Positions 15,814 to 22,531 of a stretch of DNA of 24,736 bases are shown piece by piece. A model generated the notes under the pieces. The model did no database searches and was not told the origin of the DNA. It saw only the letters and a list, made by a program, of their open reading frames with translations. The position numbers were made by a program, and so were the translations under genes. Positions within the stretch are counted from its first letter, which is position 1. Each line of letters opens with the position of its first letter. This DNA is from a virus, in IMG/VR virus record IMGVR_UViG_3300006929_000116, positions 1-24,736 of that record, one strand, 5' to 3'.

Positions 15814-16197
15814 ATGAAAGAAAAATTAATACTAGATTTCCAATCGTGGAATATTAAACAAATCGACAGGAGTAGAGACCGTATGAAACTACAGATAAAA
15901 CTAAGTAAGGACGAGGCACAAGCCTTTAAGAACTTCATGGGGATGGTAAAGCCCCCTGAAATTGCAGAGGAAGATTTTTTGAAAGGCATCTTTAAAATTG
16001 GTGTTGAGACAATGGAGATGAAGCTCATGGAGGCTGTTCAAAAACATGCCGAAGAAGAGGGTGTTGATCTCGAAAATCTGGCTCAAGAGACTGAAGACAA
16101 AACCGAAGAAGTAACCGTGCCCATTGTGGGTGAGGTTTCAGAACTTAAACCCTCTACAAAGAGTAGTGATGAAGTACAAGATAGTAAAACTGTCTAA
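15814..16197 (+). CDS. Small acidic hypothetical protein
   Basis: From the first ATG the product is 127 residues. An in-frame ATG at 15883 has a good AGGAG ribosome binding site 10 bases upstream and gives a 104-residue protein starting MKLQIKLSKDEAQAF, which looks like a natural N-terminus, so the shorter form may be the real one. The body is helical (about 30-95 of the long form) with a hydrophobic pattern in DFLKGIFKIGVETMEMKLMEAV; the last 35 residues are acidic and Ser/Thr-rich, probably disordered. I do not recognise the function. The 3' end overlaps the next gene by 29 bases if that gene starts at 16169. Its place near gp55 suggests an early or middle gene. Confidence 0.6.
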   Translation: MKEKLILDFQSWNIKQIDRSRDRMKLQIKLSKDEAQAFKNFMGMVKPPEIAEEDFLKGIFKIGVETMEMKLMEAVQKHAEEEGVDLENLAQETEDKTEEVTVPIVGEVSELKPSTKSSDEVQDSKTV

Positions 16198-16495
16198 AGA
16201 AAATGACCTCAACAGAGAGTTGAGGAGACAAAAGCGAGAGAGAGGTGAGCTTTCAATCCTCTTCGTATCCCCTTGGGACAAGTATTGCACAGCTTTGATG
16301 GAAAAGCTGGACAAGAAGTACCAGAACGCTGGCAAAGGTTCTAGGACTCTCTATGTTGTGGACAACTACAACATGCCTCACTCTTTTGTAATTTTCAAAA
16401 GCAGTGTTTTGCCTCATCTTGTTACCATTAAGCGTAACAAGGTTTTCTCGGAGGATTACCTCCCTATGGTATACAAAGAGCTTGACCTAGAGTAA
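16169..16495 (+). CDS. Thioredoxin-fold-like small protein with a degenerate active site
   Basis: I prefer the ATG at 16169 (108 residues); an in-frame start at 16124 would add 15 residues that only overlap the upstream gene. After a basic N-terminus (1-27) comes ILFVSPWDKYC at 30-40, which has the position and flavour of a thioredoxin WCxxC loop after a beta strand, but with Asp37 where the first Cys should be. A later VLPHLVTIK (80-88) resembles the cis-Pro strand of that fold. A redox role would need a single-Cys mechanism; a structural or binding role is equally possible. The stop overlaps the gp55 stop on the other strand by 9 bases. The fold call is by eye and moderate at best. Confidence 0.5.
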   Translation: MKYKIVKLSKENDLNRELRRQKRERGELSILFVSPWDKYCTALMEKLDKKYQNAGKGSRTLYVVDNYNMPHSFVIFKSSVLPHLVTIKRNKVFSEDYLPMVYKELDLE

Positions 16496-16828
16496 ATCTT
16501 TTTTAAGCTCGGTGTATGCGTCCAACTTCTCAAGGTACTTTTTATTTTTAGTGTACAGTAGTTTGAGATTGTTGAGTATAATGGTGGTGAAGTAGTTGAA
16601 AGCATTGCCCATCTCAGGGTTAAAGTTTTTGAGTGTTTTGAGTATTAACACAAAACACTCCTGCTTTGCGTCATCTTCTTCTAGGTTGAAGGAGAACCCC
16701 GTGAGTATGTTTGATATTAAGATATCAAACAATTTAAAAAGCTCATCCTCATGTTCCTTTGGATCTTGTTTGTATAGCTTTATTAGCTTCTCAAATTCTG
16801 CGTTGTTTATATAATGCTTCTCACTCAT
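16487..16828 (-). CDS. 55: Late-transcription sigma factor, gp55-like (short)
   Basis: The 113-residue product starts MSEKHYINNAEFEKL, comparable to MSETKPKYNYVNNKEL of T4 gp55, which supports the start. Residues about 53-97 form a sigma-70 region 2-like block: EDDAKQECFVLILKTLKNF, then NPEMGNAFNYFTTIILNNLK and KNKKY. gp55 directs host RNA polymerase to late promoters, which need only a -10 type box, and in T4 contacts the gp45 sliding clamp through a C-terminal hydrophobic tail. T4 gp55 has 185 residues. Here the protein stops soon after region 2 (ending TELKKDLL), and no SLDFLYE-like tail is visible. The gene is a single minus-strand gene overlapping the upstream plus gene by 9 bases and facing the polymerase gene across 12 bases. 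Confidence 0.85.
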   Translation of the reverse strand: MSEKHYINNAEFEKLIKLYKQDPKEHEDELFKLFDILISNILTGFSFNLEEDDAKQECFVLILKTLKNFNPEMGNAFNYFTTIILNNLKLLYTKNKKYLEKLDAYTELKKDLL

Positions 16829-16838
16829 AATATATTAT
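16827..16838. promoter_or_regulatory. Perfect 12-base palindrome between gp55 and polymerase starts
   Basis: ATAATATATTAT is a perfect palindrome overlapping the gp55 start codon on the minus strand and ending two bases before the polymerase ATG at 16841. On the minus strand it reads TATAAT, five bases, ATG. Neither gene has a ribosome binding site. It could serve as a two-way -10 element or as an operator controlling both gp55 and the polymerase. Confidence 0.4.
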
Positions 16839-16840
16839 AG

Positions 16841-17857
16841 ATGAATAACTTACACTCATTGTACGCCCAAGAAGAAGTGAAGTCCCATTGCAAGGACTGC
16901 TCTATCTTGCAAAAGAAAAAGCCTGTGTATTGTGTTGAGGATTATGAGCATTTACAGCCCTCAGATGTGCTTTTCTTATCTGATTCGATAAGGCATAGGT
17001 TCGGTAAGTCTCAAGCCTTTTCGAAGGCAGAACGTGAGATTATTTCTGAATTTTTTCCAGGAGAATCGTATCAAACAGCGGCTTCTGTGAAGTGTCCTTC
17101 CGTAAAAGAAGCAGACATGAGCCCCTCTAACATGGAGGCTTGTAGGAATTATTTACAAGAAACCATAGACAAAGTAAAACCTCGTCTTGTTTTTGCTTGT
17201 GGTAACTTGGCTATGAAGATGCTGATAAAGAAGAGTGGGATAAGCAGCAAGAGAGGGAAGTCCTATGAGTATACAACAGATGCAGAACACACATGCACTG
17301 TGGTTCCCATCTTCCATCCCTACTCTGTCGTTAAAGAGCCTAGGCACAGAGTTCTTTTTGAGACAGACATTAGGAATGCCTATGAGAAGTACATTCTAGA
17401 AAAAACCTATGAAGGTAAACTAGAGTATGAGGTATTAACAGAAATTGAAGATGTACTTGCGCTGGCTGAAAAGCTAAGAGATAGTGATGAAACTCTAGCC
17501 ATGGACATTGAAACAACAGGACTAAACTTCCTTAGAGATAGCATTCAAACCATAGCCATCTCATCCCGAGAAACTAACTGGGTAATCCCTTGCGATCATA
17601 AGGATTCGCCTTTTAAGAAAGGAGAACCCGATTATGGAAAGATGTGGAAGAGTTTGCGTCTCATTCTACAGAACCCTCGCAATAAGAAAGTATTCCACAA
17701 CGCTAAGTTCGACCTAAAGTTTCTTATCAATTATGGTATCCACACAAAGAATGTGTGGGACACTAAGATCATGCACCACCTATTGGATGAGAACCTACCT
17801 AAGAGCCTGATGGATCTGGTTAAGCTTTATTTTCCGACAGAGCTTGAGAGTCTGTAA
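16841..17857 (+). CDS. Family A DNA polymerase, part 1: UDG-like domain plus most of the 3'-5' exonuclease
   Basis: This 338-residue protein is the N-terminal piece of a family A polymerase. Residues about 10-185 look like a uracil-DNA glycosylase fold of the iron-sulphur families: C17-x2-C20 and C85-x15-C101 match the four cluster cysteines, and VVPIFHPYSV (H159-P160) matches the C-terminal HP motif. The usual GExPG motif near residue 47 is absent (LSDSIR instead). Residues about 195-338 are the proofreading exonuclease: ExoI MDIETTG (D222, E224) and ExoII FHNAKFDLKFL (D291), then WDTKIMHHLLDENLPKSLMDLV. The chain stops at YFPTELESL, before the ExoIII aspartate, which lies in the next plus-strand gene. 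The 3' end overlaps the minus lipoprotein gene by 38 bases. UDG-like N-termini are also found in SPO1-type phage polymerases. Confidence 0.85.
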   Translation: MNNLHSLYAQEEVKSHCKDCSILQKKKPVYCVEDYEHLQPSDVLFLSDSIRHRFGKSQAFSKAEREIISEFFPGESYQTAASVKCPSVKEADMSPSNMEACRNYLQETIDKVKPRLVFACGNLAMKMLIKKSGISSKRGKSYEYTTDAEHTCTVVPIFHPYSVVKEPRHRVLFETDIRNAYEKYILEKTYEGKLEYEVLTEIEDVLALAEKLRDSDETLAMDIETTGLNFLRDSIQTIAISSRETNWVIPCDHKDSPFKKGEPDYGKMWKSLRLILQNPRNKKVFHNAKFDLKFLINYGIHTKNVWDTKIMHHLLDENLPKSLMDLVKLYFPTELESL

Positions 17858-18320
17858 TCCTTTGCTCCAAAGCAGCAATCCTACTCTCATTATGCTTCAT
17901 AACCTGATCTTGTTCATCATCCCTTGCATCAATGTCTGCTTGGGAAACAGTATTGTGAATATCACCAAACTTCTTAAACCAATTTCTCCCATTCTTTCTG
18001 AAGAGGGGAAGGAACACAAAGAGGATTAACCACCAGTAGCCTAATGTTTTAATTAGTCCACCTGTTTCGTGTAGTGTAGAAGCAGTAGTTCCTTGTACTG
18101 GTCCTGCTCCTGCTACCTGACCGACGATGGCTGCTGGACTTGCGGAAGGCATGATAACTTCTGTAAGCATTACTCCTCCTGCTGCCCCTGCTGCGACTAC
18201 TGCTGGCTCAGGGACGAAAGCTGCTGCAATCCCACCACCCAAGGCACCCCCAACAGCGTGTTTGATGGTGCTGCAACTGGACAACACAACTAACATCAGT
18301 ATAAGTATTATATTTCTCAT
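17820..18320 (-). CDS. Lipoprotein with one membrane segment, inserted in the polymerase; spanin-like candidate
   Basis: The ATG at 18320 is chosen because AGGAGT lies 4 bases upstream on the minus strand; an ATG at 18335 would place that site inside the gene. The 166-residue product has a lipoprotein signal (1-16, hydrophobic core then LSSC with Cys16), a Gly/Ala-rich region (about 23-80), a membrane segment (about 93-107, LGYWWLILFVFLPLF) followed by basic residues, and a charged, probably coiled C-terminus (about 120-166). A lipidated N-terminus plus an inner-membrane segment is the layout of unimolecular spanins, which fuse inner and outer membranes at lysis, but the order of parts and the long cytoplasmic end are unusual. 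It may instead be another envelope protein. It separates two plus-strand pieces of the polymerase, and its last 12 codons are antisense to the polymerase. Confidence 0.7.
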   Translation of the reverse strand: MRNIILILMLVVLSSCSTIKHAVGGALGGGIAAAFVPEPAVVAAGAAGGVMLTEVIMPSASPAAIVGQVAGAGPVQGTTASTLHETGGLIKTLGYWWLILFVFLPLFRKNGRNWFKKFGDIHNTVSQADIDARDDEQDQVMKHNESRIAALEQRITDSQALSENKA

Positions 18321-18343
18321 GCTCACTCCTATCATATATAGCT
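18321..18343. promoter_or_regulatory. Divergent gap between lipoprotein gene and polymerase part 2
   Basis: The 23 bases hold the lipoprotein ribosome binding site (AGGAGT on the minus strand) and ATATATAGCT just before the polymerase ATG at 18344. TATATA is three bases from that ATG, and no plus-strand ribosome binding site is seen. This resembles the other divergent TATA-type gaps in the window. Confidence 0.3.
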
Positions 18344-18823
18344 ATGCTTACAATCCAAAACCCTAATAAATTTGATTGGGCCTCCATCCCGCTTGGAGAA
18401 TGCTGTGAAGGGAACGCTATGGATTCCTACTTCACACTTAAGCTTTTTGATTTAGTTCATGAGAAGCTAGACGAAGTGGGCGTACTTCCTTTTGTTGAGA
18501 GCATCTTCTCCGACGCTTTGCCTACTTTCGCAGAAATGGAGTATGGTGGATTGGAGGTCAGCGAGGAGAAACTAGGGCAGTTGGAGAAGGAACTAAACGA
18601 GCTAACTTTAAACCAAGAGGATAGCCTGTATTACTTTGATCAAATCCAGAAGACTGACAATCTATCATCTAACAATGATTTGATTGACATCTTTTACCTT
18701 AGAGAGGGTGGCTTTGAGTTTTATCCACCTGACAAAACCGCTAAAGGGTCACCTTCTGTTTCAGCACCAACCCTTAAGATTTTACTAGAGCAAATTAATG
18801 AAGAGATAGTGAGAAGATCATGA
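18344..18823 (+). CDS. Family A DNA polymerase, part 2: end of exonuclease and start of thumb
   Basis: The 159-residue product fits between the exonuclease and the thumb of a Pol I-type enzyme. Residues 15-40 (IPLGECCEGNAMDSYFTLKL onward) align without gaps to the ExoIII region of E. coli Pol I (IALEEAGRYAAEDADVTLQL), placing D27 at the catalytic ExoIII aspartate; the usual ExoIII Tyr is Gly here. Residues about 50-85 (LPTFAEMEYGGLEVSEEKL) match the helix after the exonuclease (MExxGIxID pattern), and PSVSAPTLKILLEQI at about 138-152 matches the PSTSEEVLEEL thumb segment. It is therefore a real polymerase part, not a remnant of another gene. It starts without a ribosome binding site and ends in an ATGA overlap with part 3. 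Its frame is congruent with part 1. Confidence 0.8.
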   Translation: MLTIQNPNKFDWASIPLGECCEGNAMDSYFTLKLFDLVHEKLDEVGVLPFVESIFSDALPTFAEMEYGGLEVSEEKLGQLEKELNELTLNQEDSLYYFDQIQKTDNLSSNNDLIDIFYLREGGFEFYPPDKTAKGSPSVSAPTLKILLEQINEEIVRRS

Positions 18824-19944
18824 GTGCAAAATGGCAACACAGGGATGAAGGTAAGAAGGTCAGCAAGAGCGTAGTCCGCTCTAAGTCTTTAGACGAATTA
18901 AAAGTAGCAGCTAAGTTTATAACTAGTTTGTTAGACCTACGCAAAGCAGAGAAGCTACAGAAGACTTATATCCACGGAACAAAAAAAGCTATAGATTACA
19001 ACGAAGGACATAAGCTGTATGTAGACTATAGACTAGATGGAACAGCAACAGGTCGCCTATCTTGCGCTGCTTACAATGCTGAAAAACCTATGGGTGTGTC
19101 TTTTCACACTCTTCCAAGAGAGACTAACAAGGCTAACATCAGGAGCATGTTTGTTGCTCCGAAAGGTAAAGCTTTTGTTACTGTTGATTATGCTGCCATG
19201 GAACTGAGAGTGCTTGCTCACATAGCTAAAGAGAAAAGTATGCAACATGCGTTTAACTCTGGAGCGGACCTACACACATACACGGGAAAACTACTCTTTA
19301 GTAAGGATGAGATCACAAAAGAAGAAAGGCAGATTGCAAAGACCGTATCCTTTTTGATTGTTTATGGTGGTGGTGCATTCAATCTCTCCGAAACTATGGG
19401 AATACCTTTGAATCGAGCAGAGGAGATAATTAAAAACTACCAAAGGGTTTACCCAGGAATATTCCGCTACATGGAGTTTATCAATAACTTCATTAAAGAG
19501 AATTCCTATGCGTATACTATTTTTGGCAGAAGAAGAAACCTTCCCGATGTCAATAGCAGAGACAGATCTGTCATCAACAGAGCCTTAAGACAAGGCTTGA
19601 ATTTTACCATCCAAAGTTCTGCATCTGACATTCTTTTATGTGGTTTGCTAGGTGTGTCCAACAGATTTAAAGAGAAGAGTTTAGACGCTCAGGTTGTGGC
19701 AACAGTTCACGACAGTCTTGAGATCATTTCCTCGGAGAAAGATCTCCCTGATTGCCTTGAGATCGTCTATGATGAACTAGTGAATTACCCAAATCTTCGC
19801 CGCTTGTTTGGGATTAATTTTGATGTCCCTTTGTCTGTTGATTTAGAGGTAGGTAGATCTTTTGGAGATGGTATTGACGTTGGTTTTACTGAGGGAAAGC
19901 CTACCAATTTAGATGAGATTTATACCTATCTTAATAATAACTAA
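18820..19944 (+). CDS. Family A DNA polymerase, part 3: rest of thumb, palm and fingers
   Basis: The 374-residue product carries the complete polymerase core: thumb end LLDLRKAEKLQKTYIHG (37-53), TGRLSC (77-82), motif A VDYAAMELRVLAHIA with D123, motif B RQIAKTVSFLIVYG with R170, K174, F178 and Y182, FGRRRNLPD (235-243), NFTIQSSASDI, and motif C VHDSLEI with H297, D298 and S299. The position equivalent to E. coli Phe762 is Phe (F178); the motif C Glu (HDE) is Ser. Parts 1 to 3 total 871 residues, near the size of a single Pol I-type enzyme. It starts in an ATGA overlap with part 2, so coupled translation is likely. T4 itself uses a family B enzyme (gp43), so this is an exchange of the replication module. 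Confidence 0.93.
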   Translation: MSAKWQHRDEGKKVSKSVVRSKSLDELKVAAKFITSLLDLRKAEKLQKTYIHGTKKAIDYNEGHKLYVDYRLDGTATGRLSCAAYNAEKPMGVSFHTLPRETNKANIRSMFVAPKGKAFVTVDYAAMELRVLAHIAKEKSMQHAFNSGADLHTYTGKLLFSKDEITKEERQIAKTVSFLIVYGGGAFNLSETMGIPLNRAEEIIKNYQRVYPGIFRYMEFINNFIKENSYAYTIFGRRRNLPDVNSRDRSVINRALRQGLNFTIQSSASDILLCGLLGVSNRFKEKSLDAQVVATVHDSLEIISSEKDLPDCLEIVYDELVNYPNLRRLFGINFDVPLSVDLEVGRSFGDGIDVGFTEGKPTNLDEIYTYLNNN

Positions 19945-19953
19945 ATGAATTAA

Positions 19954-20955
19954 ATGGTAAAGACTTTAATTATTGGAGACATACATATCTCCAACAAAAA
20001 TGCTGCTCTTCGTATGGCTCAAGAGGAATGCATTAAAAAAATATATAATAAGGAGAAGCCTGACGAGGTAATCCAGCTTGGAGATTTTTTAGATTTTAGG
20101 AAGCCTTCGCCAGAGGCTCTTCTTTCTGCCAAGAGAATGATTGACCATTGGAAAGAACGCTCCAATGTTGTGATTCTTAGGGGGAATCATTGCGCCAGCA
20201 CTAAAGCTGATGATGGAGTCACAGCGTTAAGTGTGTTTGATTCTAAGCAAACGAATGTAAACATAGTTACTCACACTTGGTACGACCATAATAAAAAACA
20301 TGCTTACATCCCTCACTATGAAAATGAAGAACGCATTAAAAAAGATCTCGCAGCGGTCCCTAAAGATTATACTGTTTTTGGTCACTTCGGTTATTTTGGT
20401 TGCCTTAATTCCGTTGGCGATCATGATTTTGATATTAACATTAATTGCTTTAGGAACGATACTTTTCTTGGTCATATTCACAGACAGAATGAACGATCAT
20501 TTATGTCAAACGGCCAAGAGAAATCCCTCTTAATCTTAGGCACTCCATATACCACTAATTTTGGTGAGACGGGTAAGGATAATTACTACGCAGTAATAGA
20601 AAACGGCGAAACAACCCTGCACAAAATCAACCATGGCCCAAGGCATATGTTGGTGAAAAATAAAGACTTACCTAAATCTATTAAAAAAATAAACAACAAA
20701 AATTATCACACCTTTCTGAGAATAGTTCTTGATGCAGGAGAAGCTTTAGTGGATATTAATGATATTAAGGCCGCTTCTGTTGATATTAAGTATGCTCCTG
20801 CGTTTGATGAAGAAGAAGTCTCTAATTATAAACCCAACCGAGATCTTTTTAGATTGAATGAGGTTATCATTGAAGACTATATAAAATCAGCTAATTCCAT
20901 TTTGGAAAAGGACAAGCTTATGGAGGGGTATCGCCTATTAAGGTATGAAGATTAA
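19954..20955 (+). CDS. 47: Recombination nuclease subunit gp47 (Mre11/SbcD-like)
   Basis: The 333-residue product has the metallophosphoesterase motifs of Mre11-type nucleases: GDIH (8-11), QLGDFLDF (D44), RGNHC (N78, H79), GHF (H144) and GHIH (H174, H176). The third motif is GNHC rather than the usual GNHD. With gp46 it forms the complex that resects DNA ends for recombination-dependent replication, as in T4. The length is close to T4 gp47 (339). It follows the polymerase after 9 bases, with a weak upstream site, and its 3' end overlaps the gp46 gene by 11 bases, which fits equal expression of the two subunits. Confidence 0.95.
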   Translation: MVKTLIIGDIHISNKNAALRMAQEECIKKIYNKEKPDEVIQLGDFLDFRKPSPEALLSAKRMIDHWKERSNVVILRGNHCASTKADDGVTALSVFDSKQTNVNIVTHTWYDHNKKHAYIPHYENEERIKKDLAAVPKDYTVFGHFGYFGCLNSVGDHDFDININCFRNDTFLGHIHRQNERSFMSNGQEKSLLILGTPYTTNFGETGKDNYYAVIENGETTLHKINHGPRHMLVKNKDLPKSIKKINNKNYHTFLRIVLDAGEALVDINDIKAASVDIKYAPAFDEEEVSNYKPNRDLFRLNEVIIEDYIKSANSILEKDKLMEGYRLLRYED

Positions 20956-22531
20956 GTCTTTAAAGATTCAAAACTTTTATTCTTTTGAGTCAGCGCAGGT
21001 TGATTTTGATAGGTTTAAGAATATTGTTCTGATTAAGGGGCAGAACAAAGATGCTAAAGGATCTAACGGTGCTGGAAAGAGTGCTTTTGTTGAGGCCATT
21101 TACTTTGGTTTAACAGGAAAAACTATTAGAAAAAGCACTGAGGATGCTATGGTTCATGTTAAGCACAAGAAGAAGTGCTGCATAGAACTAACCTTAGACA
21201 ACGGAACTAGAATTGTAAGGTGGAAAAAGCCCTCAAAACTACAGCTTTTTGTTGACGATAAAGAAGAAACAAAAGAAAGCATAGCCAAGACTCAGGAATA
21301 CATTGATACTATTCTTAACCTTAATTACAAGGTTTTGCTTTCCTCCATGTTTTTTGGACAAAGCAATACAACAACTTTTTTAGAGTGTTCTGCTGAAGAC
21401 AAACGAAATATCGTAAAGACTTTTTTAGATCTAGATGATGTTTTTGAAATGAGAGATAGAATCAAAAGCCATAAGGCTGGGTTCTGGAATACAATGAAAG
21501 AACAAGACTCCTTAATATCTGAACACAGATCAATGATTAGTGAGTTTGATACCAAGATAGAAAAGCTAAAGAAAGCAAAAAAATCCTTTTCAGAGTATGA
21601 TGCTTCCATTCTTGATCTATCTCTAAATGATATTCTTGATGCTGAAGAAACTGAGAGCGCAAGATCCTGGCAAGCAATACATGCAAGTAAGAAAATAGAC
21701 GATCTTGAAGGCGCGATAGAGAAGTTGAAACAAAACATCAAGTCCCCAGCATCTAACGGGGTTTGTGATAAATGTGGGCAAACTGTTAAGGAGCAGGTTA
21801 ACAAAGCTTTCCTACAGACAGAGCTTGCAAAAGCAGAAAAAGATCTAGTGGTACTATTGAACTCACAAGAAGAACTTGAAAACGCAAAAGTTAAAATACC
21901 TGTATCCTCTAAAGAGTTCTCTAAGGTACTAGCGTATAAAGAGTTATGCCGAGATGAGACTAACTATGAGGAGTTAATAACATCCTTTAAAGATAAAATA
22001 CAAATAAGGTCTGAGGTCAAGGCAGAGAACAAGCTAGACTATGAGGTGATGCGTTTCTGGGAGAAAGCCTTTTCTCAACAAGGAATCATAAAGTTTATAA
22101 TCAGGAATATATTAGAGTACCTTAACAATAAGGTTAACTATTATCTGTCTTTCTTAACAAACTCCAAGTATAGTTTATTTTTCGATGAAGAATTAAATGA
22201 AAAAGTAATCACCAATAATCAAGAGATACAGTATATATCCTTATCTGGTGGCGAAAAGAGAAAGGTGAACTTGGCTGTGACAATGGCTTTGAAAGATTTA
22301 TTGCTTCTTACTGACAAAGATCAAACCAACATTCTTTTTCTTGATGAGATAGCAGAGAATCTGGACGAAGAAGGCATTAACGGTTTATATAATTTACTAC
22401 AAGAAATTAAGAAAGACAAGCTTATCTTCATTATCACACATAACAAATACTTAAAAACACTACTGCATTCTGCGCCCCGTCTGTCTATAATTAAATCGAA
22501 AGGAGTTTCAAAAATAACAAAATGGCATTAG
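20945..22531 (+). CDS. 46: Recombination ATPase subunit gp46 (Rad50/SbcC-like)
   Basis: The 528-residue product has a Walker A motif GSNGAGKS (39-46), a short coiled coil with a zinc hook CDKC (C274, C277), the ABC signature LSGGEKRKVNLAVTMAL (from 433), Walker B ILFLDEIAENLDEEG (from 463) and an ITHN switch motif. Two coiled-coil arms flank the hook (about 165-265 and 285-340). It partners gp47 in ATP-dependent end resection. It is slightly shorter than T4 gp46 (560), mainly in the coiled coil. It starts within the gp47 end and overlaps the reductase gene start by 10 bases. Confidence 0.96.
   Translation: MKIKSLKIQNFYSFESAQVDFDRFKNIVLIKGQNKDAKGSNGAGKSAFVEAIYFGLTGKTIRKSTEDAMVHVKHKKKCCIELTLDNGTRIVRWKKPSKLQLFVDDKEETKESIAKTQEYIDTILNLNYKVLLSSMFFGQSNTTTFLECSAEDKRNIVKTFLDLDDVFEMRDRIKSHKAGFWNTMKEQDSLISEHRSMISEFDTKIEKLKKAKKSFSEYDASILDLSLNDILDAEETESARSWQAIHASKKIDDLEGAIEKLKQNIKSPASNGVCDKCGQTVKEQVNKAFLQTELAKAEKDLVVLLNSQEELENAKVKIPVSSKEFSKVLAYKELCRDETNYEELITSFKDKIQIRSEVKAENKLDYEVMRFWEKAFSQQGIIKFIIRNILEYLNNKVNYYLSFLTNSKYSLFFDEELNEKVITNNQEIQYISLSGGEKRKVNLAVTMALKDLLLLTDKDQTNILFLDEIAENLDEEGINGLYNLLQEIKKDKLIFIITHNKYLKTLLHSAPRLSIIKSKGVSKITKWH

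Noticed and set aside
17855-18343. Group I or II intron in the polymerase
   Set aside because: Congruent frames would allow it, but I saw no intron core elements, and the insert is almost wholly filled by a credible minus-strand lipoprotein gene with a ribosome binding site. I keep splicing only as an untested option.
18810-18830. Programmed ribosomal frameshift joining polymerase parts 2 and 3
   Set aside because: No slippery heptamer or following stem was evident. The ATGA overlap is better read as coupled reinitiation or a sequencing error.
21325-21804. 159-codon minus-strand frame in gp46
   Set aside because: It is antisense to the coiled-coil region of gp46, and the Ser/Leu-rich product is typical of such shadows.
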